DNA of 64,000 nt. Source: Euglena gracilis. Lineage: Eukaryota; Euglenida; Euglenophyceae; Euglenales. Under the pieces are notes generated by a model, which searched no databases, had not been told where the DNA came from, and was given only the letters and a program-made list of their open reading frames with translations. Below are positions 44,436 to 57,889 of this stretch, in pieces. Made by a program: the position numbers and the translations under genes. Numbering within the stretch: the stretch's first letter is position 1; every line of letters starts with the position of its first letter. Location: positions 60,583,178-60,647,177 of the forward strand of contig CP154956.1 in the NCBI GenBank assembly GCA_039621445.1. Reading direction: 5' to 3'.

Positions 44436-47400
44436 GAAGAATGAAAGTGCGGAAATGAAGTTGATTACAATGCGAATATCAAAGCTCTGTCGGTGAACCC
44501 ATGCAACTGAGAGACGCCATCCAGGGGATGCTCAGGGCGGTCCCTAACTAAAGGGAAAAAAATACTGTCCCAATGCACTTCAACCGAAAAATAAGGATTT
44601 TTTACATGCAGGCGTGACTCTCCGTCCACTCTCCAATGCGAAGTGCCCCCTACTACTGGCAGCAAACGAAGCCAGAAAGAGCAAAAGCGGTCACGCCACA
44701 GCCACAGGGTTGATGAATAACGCCTAAAGCCGACACAATACAATTTTTTACCGACCCCCCCGGGGGGGAGGGGGGTTGACTCCACATTTTTAAAAACCAG
44801 TCAGTCACTCATTTTCAGAAAACCAGCCAGTCACCACCCCCTGGGGGGGGGGGTCGGCCACTCAGAAAAATGGCCACTTTCCAGTCACTTTAGGCCACTT
44901 TAGGCAAAAAAAAATTCCCGGTGCCTTCGGCGCTGGGGGCACTCAAGCCACTTTTGCCCGCTCCTGGCCGACCCCCCCCCCCCCGGGCCAAAAACCAGTC
45001 AGTCTCTCTGAAAAAACCAGTCCCCCACCCCGGGGGGGGGGGGGGGGATCGCCAGTGCTTAAGCAATTGACTGGTCGGCACCAATGGATAGGGAAGAGAT
45101 GGGTGAGGACGCAAACGTATTGCAAACGCGACCCGGGTCTTGTTTTTGGGTCTGTTGCTGGAAACCTACAGGGGGGTCTTACCATGCCCCCCCCCCCCCC
45201 CGAGCTATTCCCGTCCCCGGGACCCTTTATGGCCCAATGGGAACAGTACGGGGGGGACAGCTCGGGGTGGACCTAGGTCCCCCCCCCCCGAGCTATTCCC
45301 ATACCTGAACCTCGGGCAGTCCAAAGGGGGTCATTTTGGGCAACTTTTTTGAATGTTCGCAAAAAAATGGTCAATTTTAAGCACAATTGCCAAAAATCAC
45401 TTTTTGAAACGTCCCAAAAACGTCGATTTTTGAGCACTTTTTGGGGAATTTCTTTGAAAAAAAGTGCTATGACAGTGAGCTATTGCTGTCCCCCCCTATG
45501 GGAATAGCTCGGGGGGGGGGGATACAGCTCGGGGGGGGGGGGGGCATGGTATTTCTGGGGGCCTTATTTTTGGATTTTTTCCTGACCGACCCAGGGCCGA
45601 AAAAAAACCATCATTTTTTTGGTTCCCAAGCATTAAAAATTATCCTTCGGCGCTTCGCGCCATGTGTAAATTGGTGTAAGTTAAAAAAAATCCTGAATTT
45701 TATTTGAAATTTCATCATTTTTGTGTGAAATTGAGGTTTTTGTAATTATTCAGGGAAAAAATTTACCGTCTTCGGCGCTTCGCGCCATCAGAGGGGTCTT
45801 ATTCTTGGATTTTTGCTTGATCAACCCAGGGGGAGCCTTATTTTGGGGGGTCTTATTTTGGGGGGGTTTTACGGACACCCCCCCGTCATGAACGGGCTTC
45901 TCCAGGAACGTTTGGGAGCACGGCGGACGTCATCGCACACAAAATGGTGCCCTCACACCCCCTCAAAGTGGCCACTCCCTCAGAGTGGCCAATTTTTTTT
46001 TCAAAATTTAGTTCACCCCCCCTACTTTCTTTGGCGCCGAAGTCGACGAAGCCCAAAAATTACCCCCCCCCCCCAAAGCGTTCCCTCCCCCAGAGTGGCC
46101 GTTTTGGGCTGTGATCGGACGTTGCACTTGGAAGGTGTTTAAAAACACCGGTGGTGTAGGGGCCTTTCTGTGTATTGGGGGGGGGGGCGGTCCTTAAGGG
46201 GGCGGTCCTTGACCCAAAAAAAAAAAAATCCCGTCCCTTACGGACCGCCCTGGGGATGCTTGGGCTGCAAAAAGAAGAGAATTGGATTGTTGGGGGAAGA
46301 CACAAAAGGGAGAAAGAGGAGGCTGGGAAAGAATGGGGAACAAGATGAGGAACAAAAGGACACAATGCAAAAAAGAAAATCCTGGCAAACGTCCTCATGG
46401 GAACCCATTGAGATGGTGGCGTTCGAAAAAAAATTCGGTTCATCGGGGAAAACAGCTTGGGGGAAACAGCTTGCAATACCGTACAGGGTCGGACTCCTGT
46501 CTGCTTCGAGGAGGGGACCACACAGCAACACATGTACAGGCAGGCGACAAGGGCGGTCGGCGCAGCTGTCAGGAGGAGAGGCGCCGAGAGCCGGGCTGGG
46601 GAGGAGATGGGGGCAGGCGGAGCTCAATCTGTCAGGTGCCCGAAGAAAAGGCAAAAAGCAGCTGCGCTTGGGGTAGGGCAGATCGTTGAAATCGGCGGTT
46701 TGGCTCAAGTTTCTGGCCAAAACAGTTCATATAGCAAGAGGATGTTGGTTTTGGCTTTTCTTTTTGCAATGAACTTCTTTGCCCTAGTCATATTCACCCC
46801 CCCGGGCACTTGGCCCGGGCCATGATTGAAGGTAAGCCAGGGGGCCAACCTTGGGGGGGGGCAAGTTTGCATGTTGAAACTTTTGGCGGCCATGTGCAAA
46901 AGGCCAAAGGCCAACTTTAGGGGGGCCAAGTTTGCATGGAAGGAGGAGGGGGGCCGAGCGGCCGGGGGGGGGGGGGGTATGACCAGGGCAAAGAAGCTGA
47001 TTGCAAAAAAAAGCCAGAACCGTTGTTGTTTGTTACTCGAGGGGGAAACCAGCTATTCTCCAACCGCCCTTAGGTGGCTGGACAAGAAGCAAAGTTCATC
47101 AATGAGGGGTGGGTCCAAGGCCGGAAACAATCTGCAGCCACCCCCACCCCCCGAGGGGTGAGTGGGTCCCCTGGCTCAGCACCCTGTGACGTGTCCGATG
47201 AGCGGGTGATTCCTGGTTTGGAGGAATGGCAAATTGCAGAATCCCTGGGTCAGGCACACAACCCAAACCCCACACTGGTGCTGCTGCCTGCATGGGAGGG
47301 CTTCACTCAGCAGTTGGCAGCGGTTAGGAGTTGCACACCAGGCATCGACGGAGAACTCGTGGGGGGGAGGGGACATTGTTTCCATTTTCCATTCCCCCGC

Positions 47401-50400
47401 CCAACACAGACCTGCTAACCCTGCCATTTGGTCAATGGCATGCCATCACACATGTCTTTCAGAATCCCGGGCTGGGGCTGGAAATTGTGTCTTGGTAGAG
47501 ATTTGGGCTGGCTAGTCCACCTGGGGTTGGACATTGGCTGCACCGGAGCTGGGTCTCATAAGCTGAAATGAAATAAACAACTTTCAACCAAATACCCTTT
47601 TCAACTAAAAAAAAAAACCACACACACAGAATCTGTCCCCCCCTCACAAATCATTTGACCATATTCGACAACTTCCTCCAAAGTTTTCTGTGTTTTGTGC
47701 CAAAAACAATTTTGGTTGGCCCGTGCCGAAAAACTGGCTGGCTGAGCATCAATCCTCAGGGGCGGGGGGGGGGGGGGGGGGGGGCTCTTGCTGCAAAATC
47801 AGGTCTGAGCCCTTGCCAAGGTGTGCTGTTGCTGGGCTGGGCTGGTATCGCAGTTGGCTGTAGCACCCCAAAACAACAAAATCCCTTGTGTTACCCACCC
47901 GTTTTGGGGGGCAAATCCCCTTCGTTGCTCAACTATTCGAGGGCCCCAAAACAACAAAATCCCTTGTGTTTTCCCCCAGGGGGTGACACAAACCACCAGA
48001 ACCACCAAAACCACACAGAGATGCATGAGCCCTGGGGGAGGGGGGTCGGATTTCGACCAGCAACTCCTGGACCTGATGTCCCCCTCCCCTTTTGGCTTAT
48101 TAAGCAAGCGAAATTGTACCGACTCCCCCAATGGTTCTGCAGACGTCCAAAGGGAAAATGAAGTGGAGGACAAAAACGCGACACCTCTCCGGGCAACGTG
48201 CATTTCAGCCAGAGGCAGTTCGAAATCTCCCTTGAGGCAACCACCGACTTACATCCCCCGACCCCAGTGGGGGAGGGTATGGGAGAATAGACCACCCCAT
48301 CGCAGCCTGAAGGTGGGAGGCTCTACAAGGACGGTCGGGTGACAGGGTTGGTTGGGAGGGGAGTTGATTGGTTGGTTGGGAGAGGGGCTGGAGAGTGGAG
48401 GCTGCAGACGATGGCACTGCCTTGTGACACATGTCAGGAAAAAATAATCTTGGCGGGTCAGAGGGAAGGGGAAGGTAACAGAACGCCCATCAGCCTGTCC
48501 GGGGGAGGGGGTATTGGATCGCTTCAAGGACAGCCAATTTGATGGGGGAAAAAAGAAGGGGGAGATGGTGGTGGTACAACCCCCTCCCCCGCCCAACGAA
48601 AAATAAGAAAACCCAACAGAAAAAAAAATAGTGCCATGATTTGGACACGTTTTGAGATAACACGCCCCTGTTTCATTTGTGGAATGTTGCTGAGTCTTGG
48701 GCACAGCATGGGGCTGGCATTTTCAATGAAAAACGCCAGGAAATGTCCCAGATGTGCCATTGACACAGGACAAGGAGGGACATTCAGGGGGAGTTACATT
48801 CAGGACAGCGACCTGAACTGAAATGATGGCCACTGTTTTGCCGGGAAAAAAATTGTGTTTCATCAACACCCATATGGCATGTTCGACCAAAATGTGAATT
48901 GTGTTTCATCACAGCACAATTCAAACACTATTATTGGGGAGAAACCGAGGGAAATGGGGGGTAACACTGTGATGAAAAATGCAAAAACCTTTTGAAACTT
49001 CCAGGGATCGGACCAAACAAAAAAATGTAAGTTCAAAAAAAAACAGTCAGCTGCCATCCTTTACGGGGAGGGGAGTTGGGCCTATGCCAAAATTGTTGAA
49101 TACGATTGGATGAGGCAGTGGGCTTCTGGGGTTGGGACACCTGTGGAATGCGCAGCGGAGAACAAAACAGGAAGACAGAGGGAGAGTCCAATGAGAGCGA
49201 AGGTCGTTGGACCCCAGCGACTGGCCCGCAAATCCCCTCCAGGGTTAACCTTTGTTTGTGCTGGGAACCCAAAATTTTCATTCGTGATTTTTGTGGCTTT
49301 TCGCGATTTTTTGTGCTAAGAAAAACATATTGGTTGGCGCCCCTGTAAATTTCCTGAGTTCTTTCACTGCAGATGGAAAGAATTTCAAATGGGGTCCCTG
49401 TGGGATTTGAGATTTGGCAACTTTGCAGTGTCTCACATTTTCAAATAAGCCAACACAAGGGATCTGACTTATTGGTGAGGAGGCCAGTACCAGAATGGTT
49501 TGCAAGCAAAGGCATTTTTCTTCATTTTTGCTGAAAGTTGTTTGAAATTTGGCAAACTATGGCTTTTTTCAAAAGCGAAGTTCTCATTTAAGTTGTTTGT
49601 TTTGCCCCGCGACGGTTTGATGTTGTTCCGAGAGTTTCGAGGATATGTTTCAAAATTTTCTTGTGCAGTGGACAGAGAAGGCTTGCCAATAATGATTAAA
49701 TGCATTTATTTTGCTTGATAATGTGCTCATCCCCTTTCCCCGAGGTTCAAACGTCTCCAAAAATACACCAAGGGTGGGACGTCACGTGTCAAGCCTACAC
49801 TACATAGAACACGTAATTGTCTACTTTAATTCTAACAAAATTAAACTTTGAATCAAATCAAGTTGATTTCGTGATCCATTTTCTGAAACACATATCTGAA
49901 AATTATTACCAAATGCGTACATTCAGAAGAAGAAGCAGGTAGGGTTTGTGCCAACGATATTACCTATATACTTATATTACCTTACCTTATATTAATATAT
50001 ATATTACCTATATATATTACCGACGCTCCTTTCTTTGGGGCAATGTGGTGTTAAGCCCAGAGCATCACTTAAAGAACTGCATGTGCCTTGGACAATGGGG
50101 GTGTAACTTCCCTGCCAGCAGCAAGGTCAGTAGTTCCCACCCTTAGAAGCGATTAGCGATGGCAACCTCCAAAGGGAGGGAGGTTGGATACGATGCCTCC
50201 AAAGAACACTCATTTAAAAAAACCTCATGGTGATCGTGAACGATTTCATGATTTTTGTGGTTTGGGGAAACTTCATTTTCGTGCTGATTTGTGAATCTTG
50301 GTGCCTTTCATGGCACAAAACAGGGGCATTCCCTGTCGCCCCCCCCCCTACCCCACCAACATCGCGAGAGGCCAGGGCCGCCGCTCAGCCGCGGGGGTGG

Positions 50401-50571
50401 GGGCACACAGTGCCAGTGGCGGGCCGTGGCAGAGGCAGCAGACAGAGCAGCCCAACTCTGCCTCCCACACGGCTGAGCCACAGATGAGGACAGGGGGGTG
50501 AGCGGTGGCCTCCCCCGGCCCGGGCTGCGGGGCCGGGGTGTGATGGGCCGGGGGGCCGGGGAGAAGCGGGC
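44436..50571. other. Gene-free stretch upstream of FAHD copy B
   Basis: I see no supported exon in about 6 kb. It holds MITE A copy 4, poly-G/C repeats (45180-45290, 45480-45560, 46060-46090, 46170-46200 and 47762-47785), 'ttcggcgcttcgcgcc' hairpin blocks at about 45645 and 45775, two near-identical 'aaaacaacaaaatcccttgtgtt' segments at about 47871 and 47948, and AT-rich sequence at 49.7-50.0 kb. Confidence 0.5.
44729..45081. mobile_element. MITE family A, copy 4 (degenerate)
   Basis: The element runs about 44737-45073. The left end, AATACAATTTTTTACCGACC, is a decayed form of the family end; the right end is the complement of CAGTCAATTGCTTAAG. The interior matches copy 3 closely, including CCAGTCAGTCACTCATTTTC and the GGTGCCTTCGGCGC hairpin. 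Flanking octamers GCCGACAC and GTCGGCAC agree at 6 of 8. Confidence 0.75.
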
Positions 50572-53500
50572 TCAGAAGCACTTCGCGAAGTCGCCCTCCG
50601 CGTCGCTGTCGTCGGACTCGTCGGAGTCGGAGTCGTCGGCGTCGCGGTCCTCCCGGGCCGTCCGTTTCGGCGGGGGGCCGGGGTGGTCGGCGGGATTGGC
50701 CCCGTCCGGGTGGCGGTCCTGCGGTCAGCGCACTGGGGGGTCAAACAACATTTTGGACATCCCTCGGAGGGCTTAGCCTGCCTGGATTGGAGGTCCCTCA
50801 ATCTGACATCAGGGGCGGGGAACTTTCTTTTATTTAAACCCATGCATGTTGACCTAGCCTAATCCCTTCAATTAACAACAGAGCTCCTTTTGGGGGGGCG
50901 AAATGATAGAATGAGGAAGAATTGCGGTTCGAGATTGCTTTTTTTTAAATCAAAGCAGAAATTTTATTCGGGAATCATCAAACAATGTTAGGAACATGGG
51001 AGCTTGCGAGTTTTTTTAATTTTAATTTTTATTTCTGTTTTTTTGTGATCAACATACACACAAAAAAATGAAATAACCTGGCACTTTGCACCAGGGATCT
51101 TCGGCTGGGTGGGACGCGCCCGCCCACCAATCCATCACAAGACCACCTCACACCGCACCACAACCACCCACAACAACAATGCCAGCCCAATGCGTGCCCT
51201 CGCACATGACTCGCCGCAGGGGACACACGGTGGGCAGCGCGGGGCGCTCCCGCATCGGCTCCGTGACCCAGCCGGTGGACGACGCGGCGGTGTCCAGCTC
51301 GTCGGATTGCAGCGCTGCGCGCTGGAGGGCCGCCAGGGCGGGCTTTGAGAGGCGGCCCTGGCGGTTGTTGCGGATGACGGTCAGGCCGCCCTGTGGGTGG
51401 ATGGCGGGGGGGGGGGGACACGGCAGTGGTGGGCCGCGTGCCAACTCAGCGTCAACAAAGCCAGCAAACAAGTTTAGCGAGAACACCAACACAACATCAA
51501 GAACAACACTGCAACAACTCCAACGTACCAACACAAACACAACACCAACAAAACACCAACACAACACCAACACCAACACAGCAACAACACCAGCACAACA
51601 GCAGCAGCACAACAGCAGCAGCAGCAGCAGCGACGTGGCGATCATGGGGGGCACTATGTGTCATCTGTATCCACAGCTGCAAACAAACGGGACTGGCACA
51701 CACCTTCTTCAGCCCCAAGTTCAAATCTGTGTTTTCAAAGAAGATGCGGGCAGCCCCCTCCATGCCTCCTTTTCCATATCCTTCGACCTCAGAATCCAAG
51801 GCACGCCTTCGAAATTGAATTGGAAAATGTAACACAAAAAAAGTGGGTGAAAGTATGCGCAGCCCGCAGCGGAATGGGGAACACCAAGCTTCACACGAGT
51901 GGGCATTCTCTCCTCCCACGCATCCGCCCTCAACGCCTCGGCCCTTAGCCCTGTGTGACACTTGATGGCGGCATAGCCGGGACGCTCTCCCCTCCCACCC
52001 ACCAGCCCGGCATCGGAGGAGGAAGGGGAGGGCTGGGCGTTGCCCTCCACGAGGCCCTCCCCCTGCTCGTGGACGGTGAGGCCCTGGCGGCCGCCGTGGA
52101 TGCGGTTGTGGCGGACCGTCGGGCAGCCCCCGGACTTGATCGTGATCCCCGTCTTGGAGAAGAGGAAGATCTCGTTGTTCTCGATGACGCCTGGCCAGAG
52201 CCGGGGGGCGGTCCCAAAGGACACACGTTTGACCAACCGGGGGAGGGGGGTGCCCTGTGCTATGGGCAGCCACCCCCCCCGAGGTTCAGTTTTGGGTCCT
52301 GGCCCCGGACGTACCAGGCAAGTTTCCTTTGAAAAGAGACATGTTCGTGCCCGCAGCGCCGAAGTTCTGTAGCACTCCCACCCCAGCCCAAAACTTGATC
52401 CCGTTGGTGGCCAAAGTGCCCGACCCCCGTCCACAGCGAGCGCCGTGGGGTGCGCCATTGGGAGGGGTGGGCAGCCAGACGTTGCTCGCCAACCTCCCCC
52501 TCTCCCCTCAGACGGACTGCGTTCCACCTCCACAAAAGCATTTGGCTTGCCGTGGGGTTGGCCCACCGCAGAACGTCAGGTTCCCACGCTGGGTCCATAG
52601 GTTTCCTCGGTGACCCTTGGGTTGGGTCAGACTGGGTTGACTGACATCACCGGGTCCACTTCAGACCTGGGCGCAGTCCTTGCAACTGTACTCTGTTGGG
52701 GGGGGGGGTCCTCTTGCTCCAGTGGAGGGGGCCTGGCCAGGTCTTGGTGGGAAAGAGCTCTGCAAGCAAACGGGCACACACCAGCGCCGCGGTCGGAGAC
52801 GGCCACGCCACGCCGCTCGTGGTGGATGGAATTGCTGGAGATGTATGGATTGCCGCCGCTCTTGATGGTGATCGCGGAGTGACTGTGAGCGCCGAGAAAA
52901 TGCCCCCCCCTCTTCTCCTTTGGAATAACCTTTCCTTTCTGGGATACTCTCGGATAGTCTTTCAGGTCCTTTCGGTGTACCATACAATTCATATAATCAC
53001 AGCACAACTGTTGAATCTGACCGAGGTTGAGGCAAAAAAAAGGAAGAAAGGAAAAAAGGAAGAGAGGAAGAAAAAGCACACACAGGCACACTCACTTGTG
53101 GGCATATGCATGCATGCACGCACACACACACACACGCACACATGCACGCAACCAGGCATGCACGCAGGAACGCAGGGACACACCCACACGCACACGCACA
53201 CACAATCTTTCTTTCTCCCCACCCCACCCCCCCTCTCTGTGTCTCTCTGGCTGCCTCACCTGTTGGCGAAGAACTCGTTGTCCCGGAGTGTGCCGCCCCC
53301 GTTCTCGCTGCACATCACCCCCATCGCCCCACCGTGGTGGATGCGGTTGCGCTCCACCTCCGGGTTGGCGTACGTCTTGATGCCGATGCCTGCGGCGGAA
53401 ACACACATCACTGCATCCCCTCCGCCTGAAACGTGCCGAGACATGTGAGTCAGCCCGGATTCCGACAGAGTTCCCGTCACACATCTGTTTTAGGCCATTA

Positions 53501-54767
53501 AAGGCAGCACACATCTGCTGAAGGGGGTCGCAGGCTGGGGCAAGAACGTTCGGCTGGCTCGCTGGCCCTGCTGCAGGGCTCAGGGCTTAGGGGGGTGGTG
53601 TATGTGGGGGTGATCCATCTCTGTTCCATCCATCCATCCATTTTTTTTGAAGGTTTTAAATAGATTATGAATGATTTAAAATGGTGTTTTGGTTTTCTTT
53701 GGGGGTTTCAGTTGATTGGTTGGGGGGCAGTCATCCACTTTAGGCCTTCAAGCGTCAGACCAAGACCAGCGGAAAAATTGCAGAAAAATCGACATCGGAG
53801 TGTTCACATACCTGCTGGAGGGGACTTAGAAAAAAACCAACCTCCTCCCGGATGTTTTGTTTTCATCAACAGTTTCTTCAACAAAAAAAACCAAAAAAAA
53901 AGATTTTTGTAATTTTGGGAGCACACTGATTCTAAATTTGTCACCCCCCAAAAAAACCGAAAATGAAAAAAATCTTGACGAAAAGCTTGGTGTCACGGCA
54001 AAATCTGGTCCAGAGTGTGGTATTTTTTAGGATGGAAATGATTCCCAGCAGAAATCCCCGTTTTTTTTTAAAAAAGGGCATAAAAAAGGGGGGGCAAAAC
54101 CCCCAATTTTGGGAGAACCCTTGTGAATCGTTGGAGGAATGGTTGGAATGCATTGCCCACTTCCATATTGTTTTCTTGGACGGAGGGCGGAAATAGAAAA
54201 AAATTTGCAGACAAAGATGCAAGACAGGGACGTTGCAGCTGGGCTGGATGAAAATGAGGGGGGGGGTCTACAACCCTTAAAAGGATGTGTGGTTCCTTGG
54301 TTCAAAGGTTCAAAGGTTGGTTGGTTGCTAATCGAGGAAAAAAAGGGAAGCAACCATATGCAACACCCATGACCACTTTGCCATGGTTCCAACCACCTCA
54401 GTGCGAAAAGGGCCGGGGGGGGGGGGGGGAGGGCAGGCCTGGGCGGCTGTTGGCGTAGATGTCGTTCTCCTGGATGAGGCTGCCGGCGCGCTTCTGCACG
54501 ACGATGCCCCACCGGCCCCCAAAGATCCTGCGGAGAGGGAGCGGCCCCCGGTGGCCTGGGGCTTGCCCGACCCCACTGCCTGCGGCCAACGGGAAAACAT
54601 GAACATGAGCGCACATACGCGCACACATTTGCGCTCACACACTCCCATAAACAGCATAACAGCTCTTAACACAACACAACGCCACACGTGCTCGCACACA
54701 CAGATACACACACACACACAGAGAGATACACACACATACACACAAACATACAGATGCACACACAAAG

Positions 54768-54806
<39 letters not shown>

Positions 54807-56091
54807 TTTCGGATTATGATTGGGTTGCCCCCGTTCTTCACTGAGATAGCGGACCGCGCGTTGGCCTCGAAGGTGTTACCCTCGATGGTGGGTCGACCGA
54901 CGGCAACATCAGTGGCGGCACCCTCGGTTTGGTACTTGCCGGTGACCACCACCCCTGTGGAAGCCAACAGACTGTCGGCCGGCTTTTGAGGCCTGTCGGC
55001 ATGCGTGAATGGCATGGGCTGTACAGGGGTCCATTCTGTTCAGGCTGGGAGAGTGGCGCACCCCGGGTCTCGTGGTGGATGTAGTTGTTCACGATGCGGG
55101 GGCTGCTGGCGGTCTGGATGCAGATGGCGGAGTGGGTGTTGCGGAAGCACTCGTTGTCGGCCACCTCGCCGCTGCCCTTCTCCTTCAGCACGATGCCCCA
55201 GTTGCCCTCATAGATCTGGTTCTTGGCGATCACCGCCAGCCCCTCCGCCTTGAGGTTGATGCCTGCGTTGCCCCCCATCATAAGGATTCCCAAAGAAGGA
55301 GTATTATTTCAGGGGATGGGTTTGTCTTTTTAATTATATCATTAATTCAATTTTTTAGTTGCACCATTTCTGTGGCACTTTTTGTGCACGATATTTTTTG
55401 AAAAAAGGTGAGTCAGCGACCTTTTTCAATGTTGACCTTGATTATTCGGAACGAAATGCTACACCCCCGGGACCCCAAAATGCATTGTGTCAGCGTTGTA
55501 AACCATCAAAATGCACAGAAGGAACGAATTTGTCTCAGAAATGTGCATTTTGAAATTGTACCTTTCTTTTTTTTGAAACACAGAAGAAAGGATGAAAAAA
55601 ATTGCACAAAAATATTGGTTCCAACTCTCAGGAAAACAAAGGTTTTTCTTCAACAGCGCCAGTGAGGAAATCGGGGTACATTATTTGGGGAGATATTGTG
55701 GGGGGTACCAGTAAAATATCATTGGGGGGGTACCCGTAAAAAGAGATGACAGATGATGACTGGTAAATGATGACATCATTGGAAGGTTAAAGATTAAGAA
55801 TTAAGCCGGATTTTGAATTGCCAGGCTCCAATAGTTGAGACGGTTCCAGTTGAACTATCTGCGAACTTGACGATATGACAAGTAAAATAAAAAAAACCAA
55901 TGCCGGAATTGGGGCTGCAGTTCACCAGTCGACAATTCACCTTCCATGAATTTCTCCTGGAGGCGATTCAATGTTGGTGTGCCCTGCGGAGCAGAATTTC
56001 ATCTAAAAATGAATGAACTGAATATGCACGTTCCCAAAAATATAAGGCACCACACACGATACACACACATACGCAAAACACGCACATACAA

Positions 56092-56128
<37 letters not shown>

Positions 56129-57798
56129 GAGGACGGTTTGCAGCAGAGATGAGGAGGGAAGCAGGACACCAGGCGCATGGTTCCCATGGATGCGGTTGTG
56201 GACGATCTGACAATTGCATGGGGTAGAAACGACAATGCCGTTTGCGTTGCCATAGATCCCACAGCGCGTGATGGTGACACTGCAGGCAAAAGAAGGAATT
56301 GATTTGATTGCTTTCAAAACAAAAAAAAATGTGCTTGGCATCGGGGATGATAAAATATGGGATCATCAAATCATCAAATTTTATAACCACAGGGAAATCT
56401 GACTGGGAACAAATGCCGATGGGAAAAATTCTGTCGGGAAAAATATTGGACGATTCCTTAAAATGCTGGGAAAATCTGGACAAAACTTCGTCCAGAATTT
56501 TTCTCACAACAATTTTTCCCAATCAAGTCCCCCCCCCCCCCGGTGGTGTCAAGTGGGCGGAGGATGGTCTCCATCCATACATCCCACATACACACTTTCT
56601 CTGATTGACCGGCGGTCAAGGTCCAGACATACCCTCCAGATCGATTGGACTCTGCACAACTGAGTGCGAGGGCCAGGGAAAGAAGGAGGGCGGCACCTGT
56701 CGGGGAGGGCCGTCTGGACATCAACGCCAGCGTTGTGGTTCTCGAAAATATCCCCCGCGCGGCAACCCAGGCACACTTCCATCCCCCTCCCGCCATTCCC
56801 ACTGCCCCACCGCCACGGTCCAGCAGACGGAAGGGCCGCTGCGGGCACAGCTGTCGATGAGGGCCCCGGCGCCCTTGTGGACCGTGATGCCATTGCCGCG
56901 GCTGTCCCGTACGACGCAGCCCCGGACGCGGTGGCCCGTCCCGGCCCGCAGCTCCAGCCCGCCGCGGAACACTCTGCCAGGGCTCCCCAACAGGCGTGGG
57001 AAATGGGGTGGCGTAGCAACTGCACGTCACACTTTGGTCACACAGGCCCACCAGGCTGGGTGTGACCAACGCCAGGGGGGGAAGGTGGTCTCAGAGTGCC
57101 GTGCACTTCCGGGGCACCCCCCCCCGAGAGGAATGTGGCTGCCTGTCGTAGGCTGAAAACGCAGCCCAAGAATTGGACTCTTCCCGCTCCACGTCGTATA
57201 TTGAAACCGCGTTCGGCTGTGGTTGGCGGCGGCCGAGCGTGGTTCAACCAAAGGACGACCCAAAGAGGTAAACATCTTTCTGGCCAGGCTGCCACCCAAT
57301 CCCCCGGCGACCGTCACCTTGTGGCCTCCCACTCCACCCGCCACCCCACCGCCTGCGCTTCACAGCGGAGGAGTCCCTTACAGAGGCTCCACCGCTCCAC
57401 CGCCTCCCCACAGAGGGTTGGGGCCTGAGGCAGGAAGGCCCTGCCCGCAGTTCTCAAAGGTGGTGCCCCCGTTCGCCTCCACGTTGCAGAGGAACTCCAC
57501 CCCCGTCCCTACCAGGCCCCGGCGGTCCGGCCGCAGAGGAGGTCAGCGGAGGGGAGGGGTCAGTCGCTGAGCGGCAGTCGGACGGCCGGCCAGCCGCAGC
57601 ATGGGCCGGGGCCTGGGCACCACCTGGGTGCCCCGCAGGAAGTGCACCGGCACCACCACCTGCACCTCCGGTGGATCGCGGCCAGGCGCCGAATGCACGT
57701 GTGCACGCATAGATGTGCACGCACCTCCATGCTCAAGCGAGGGGAACTGTCCACCCAGGTACTTACAAATGAATCTTTTCACGCATCCACACACACGC

Positions 57799-57889
<91 letters not shown>
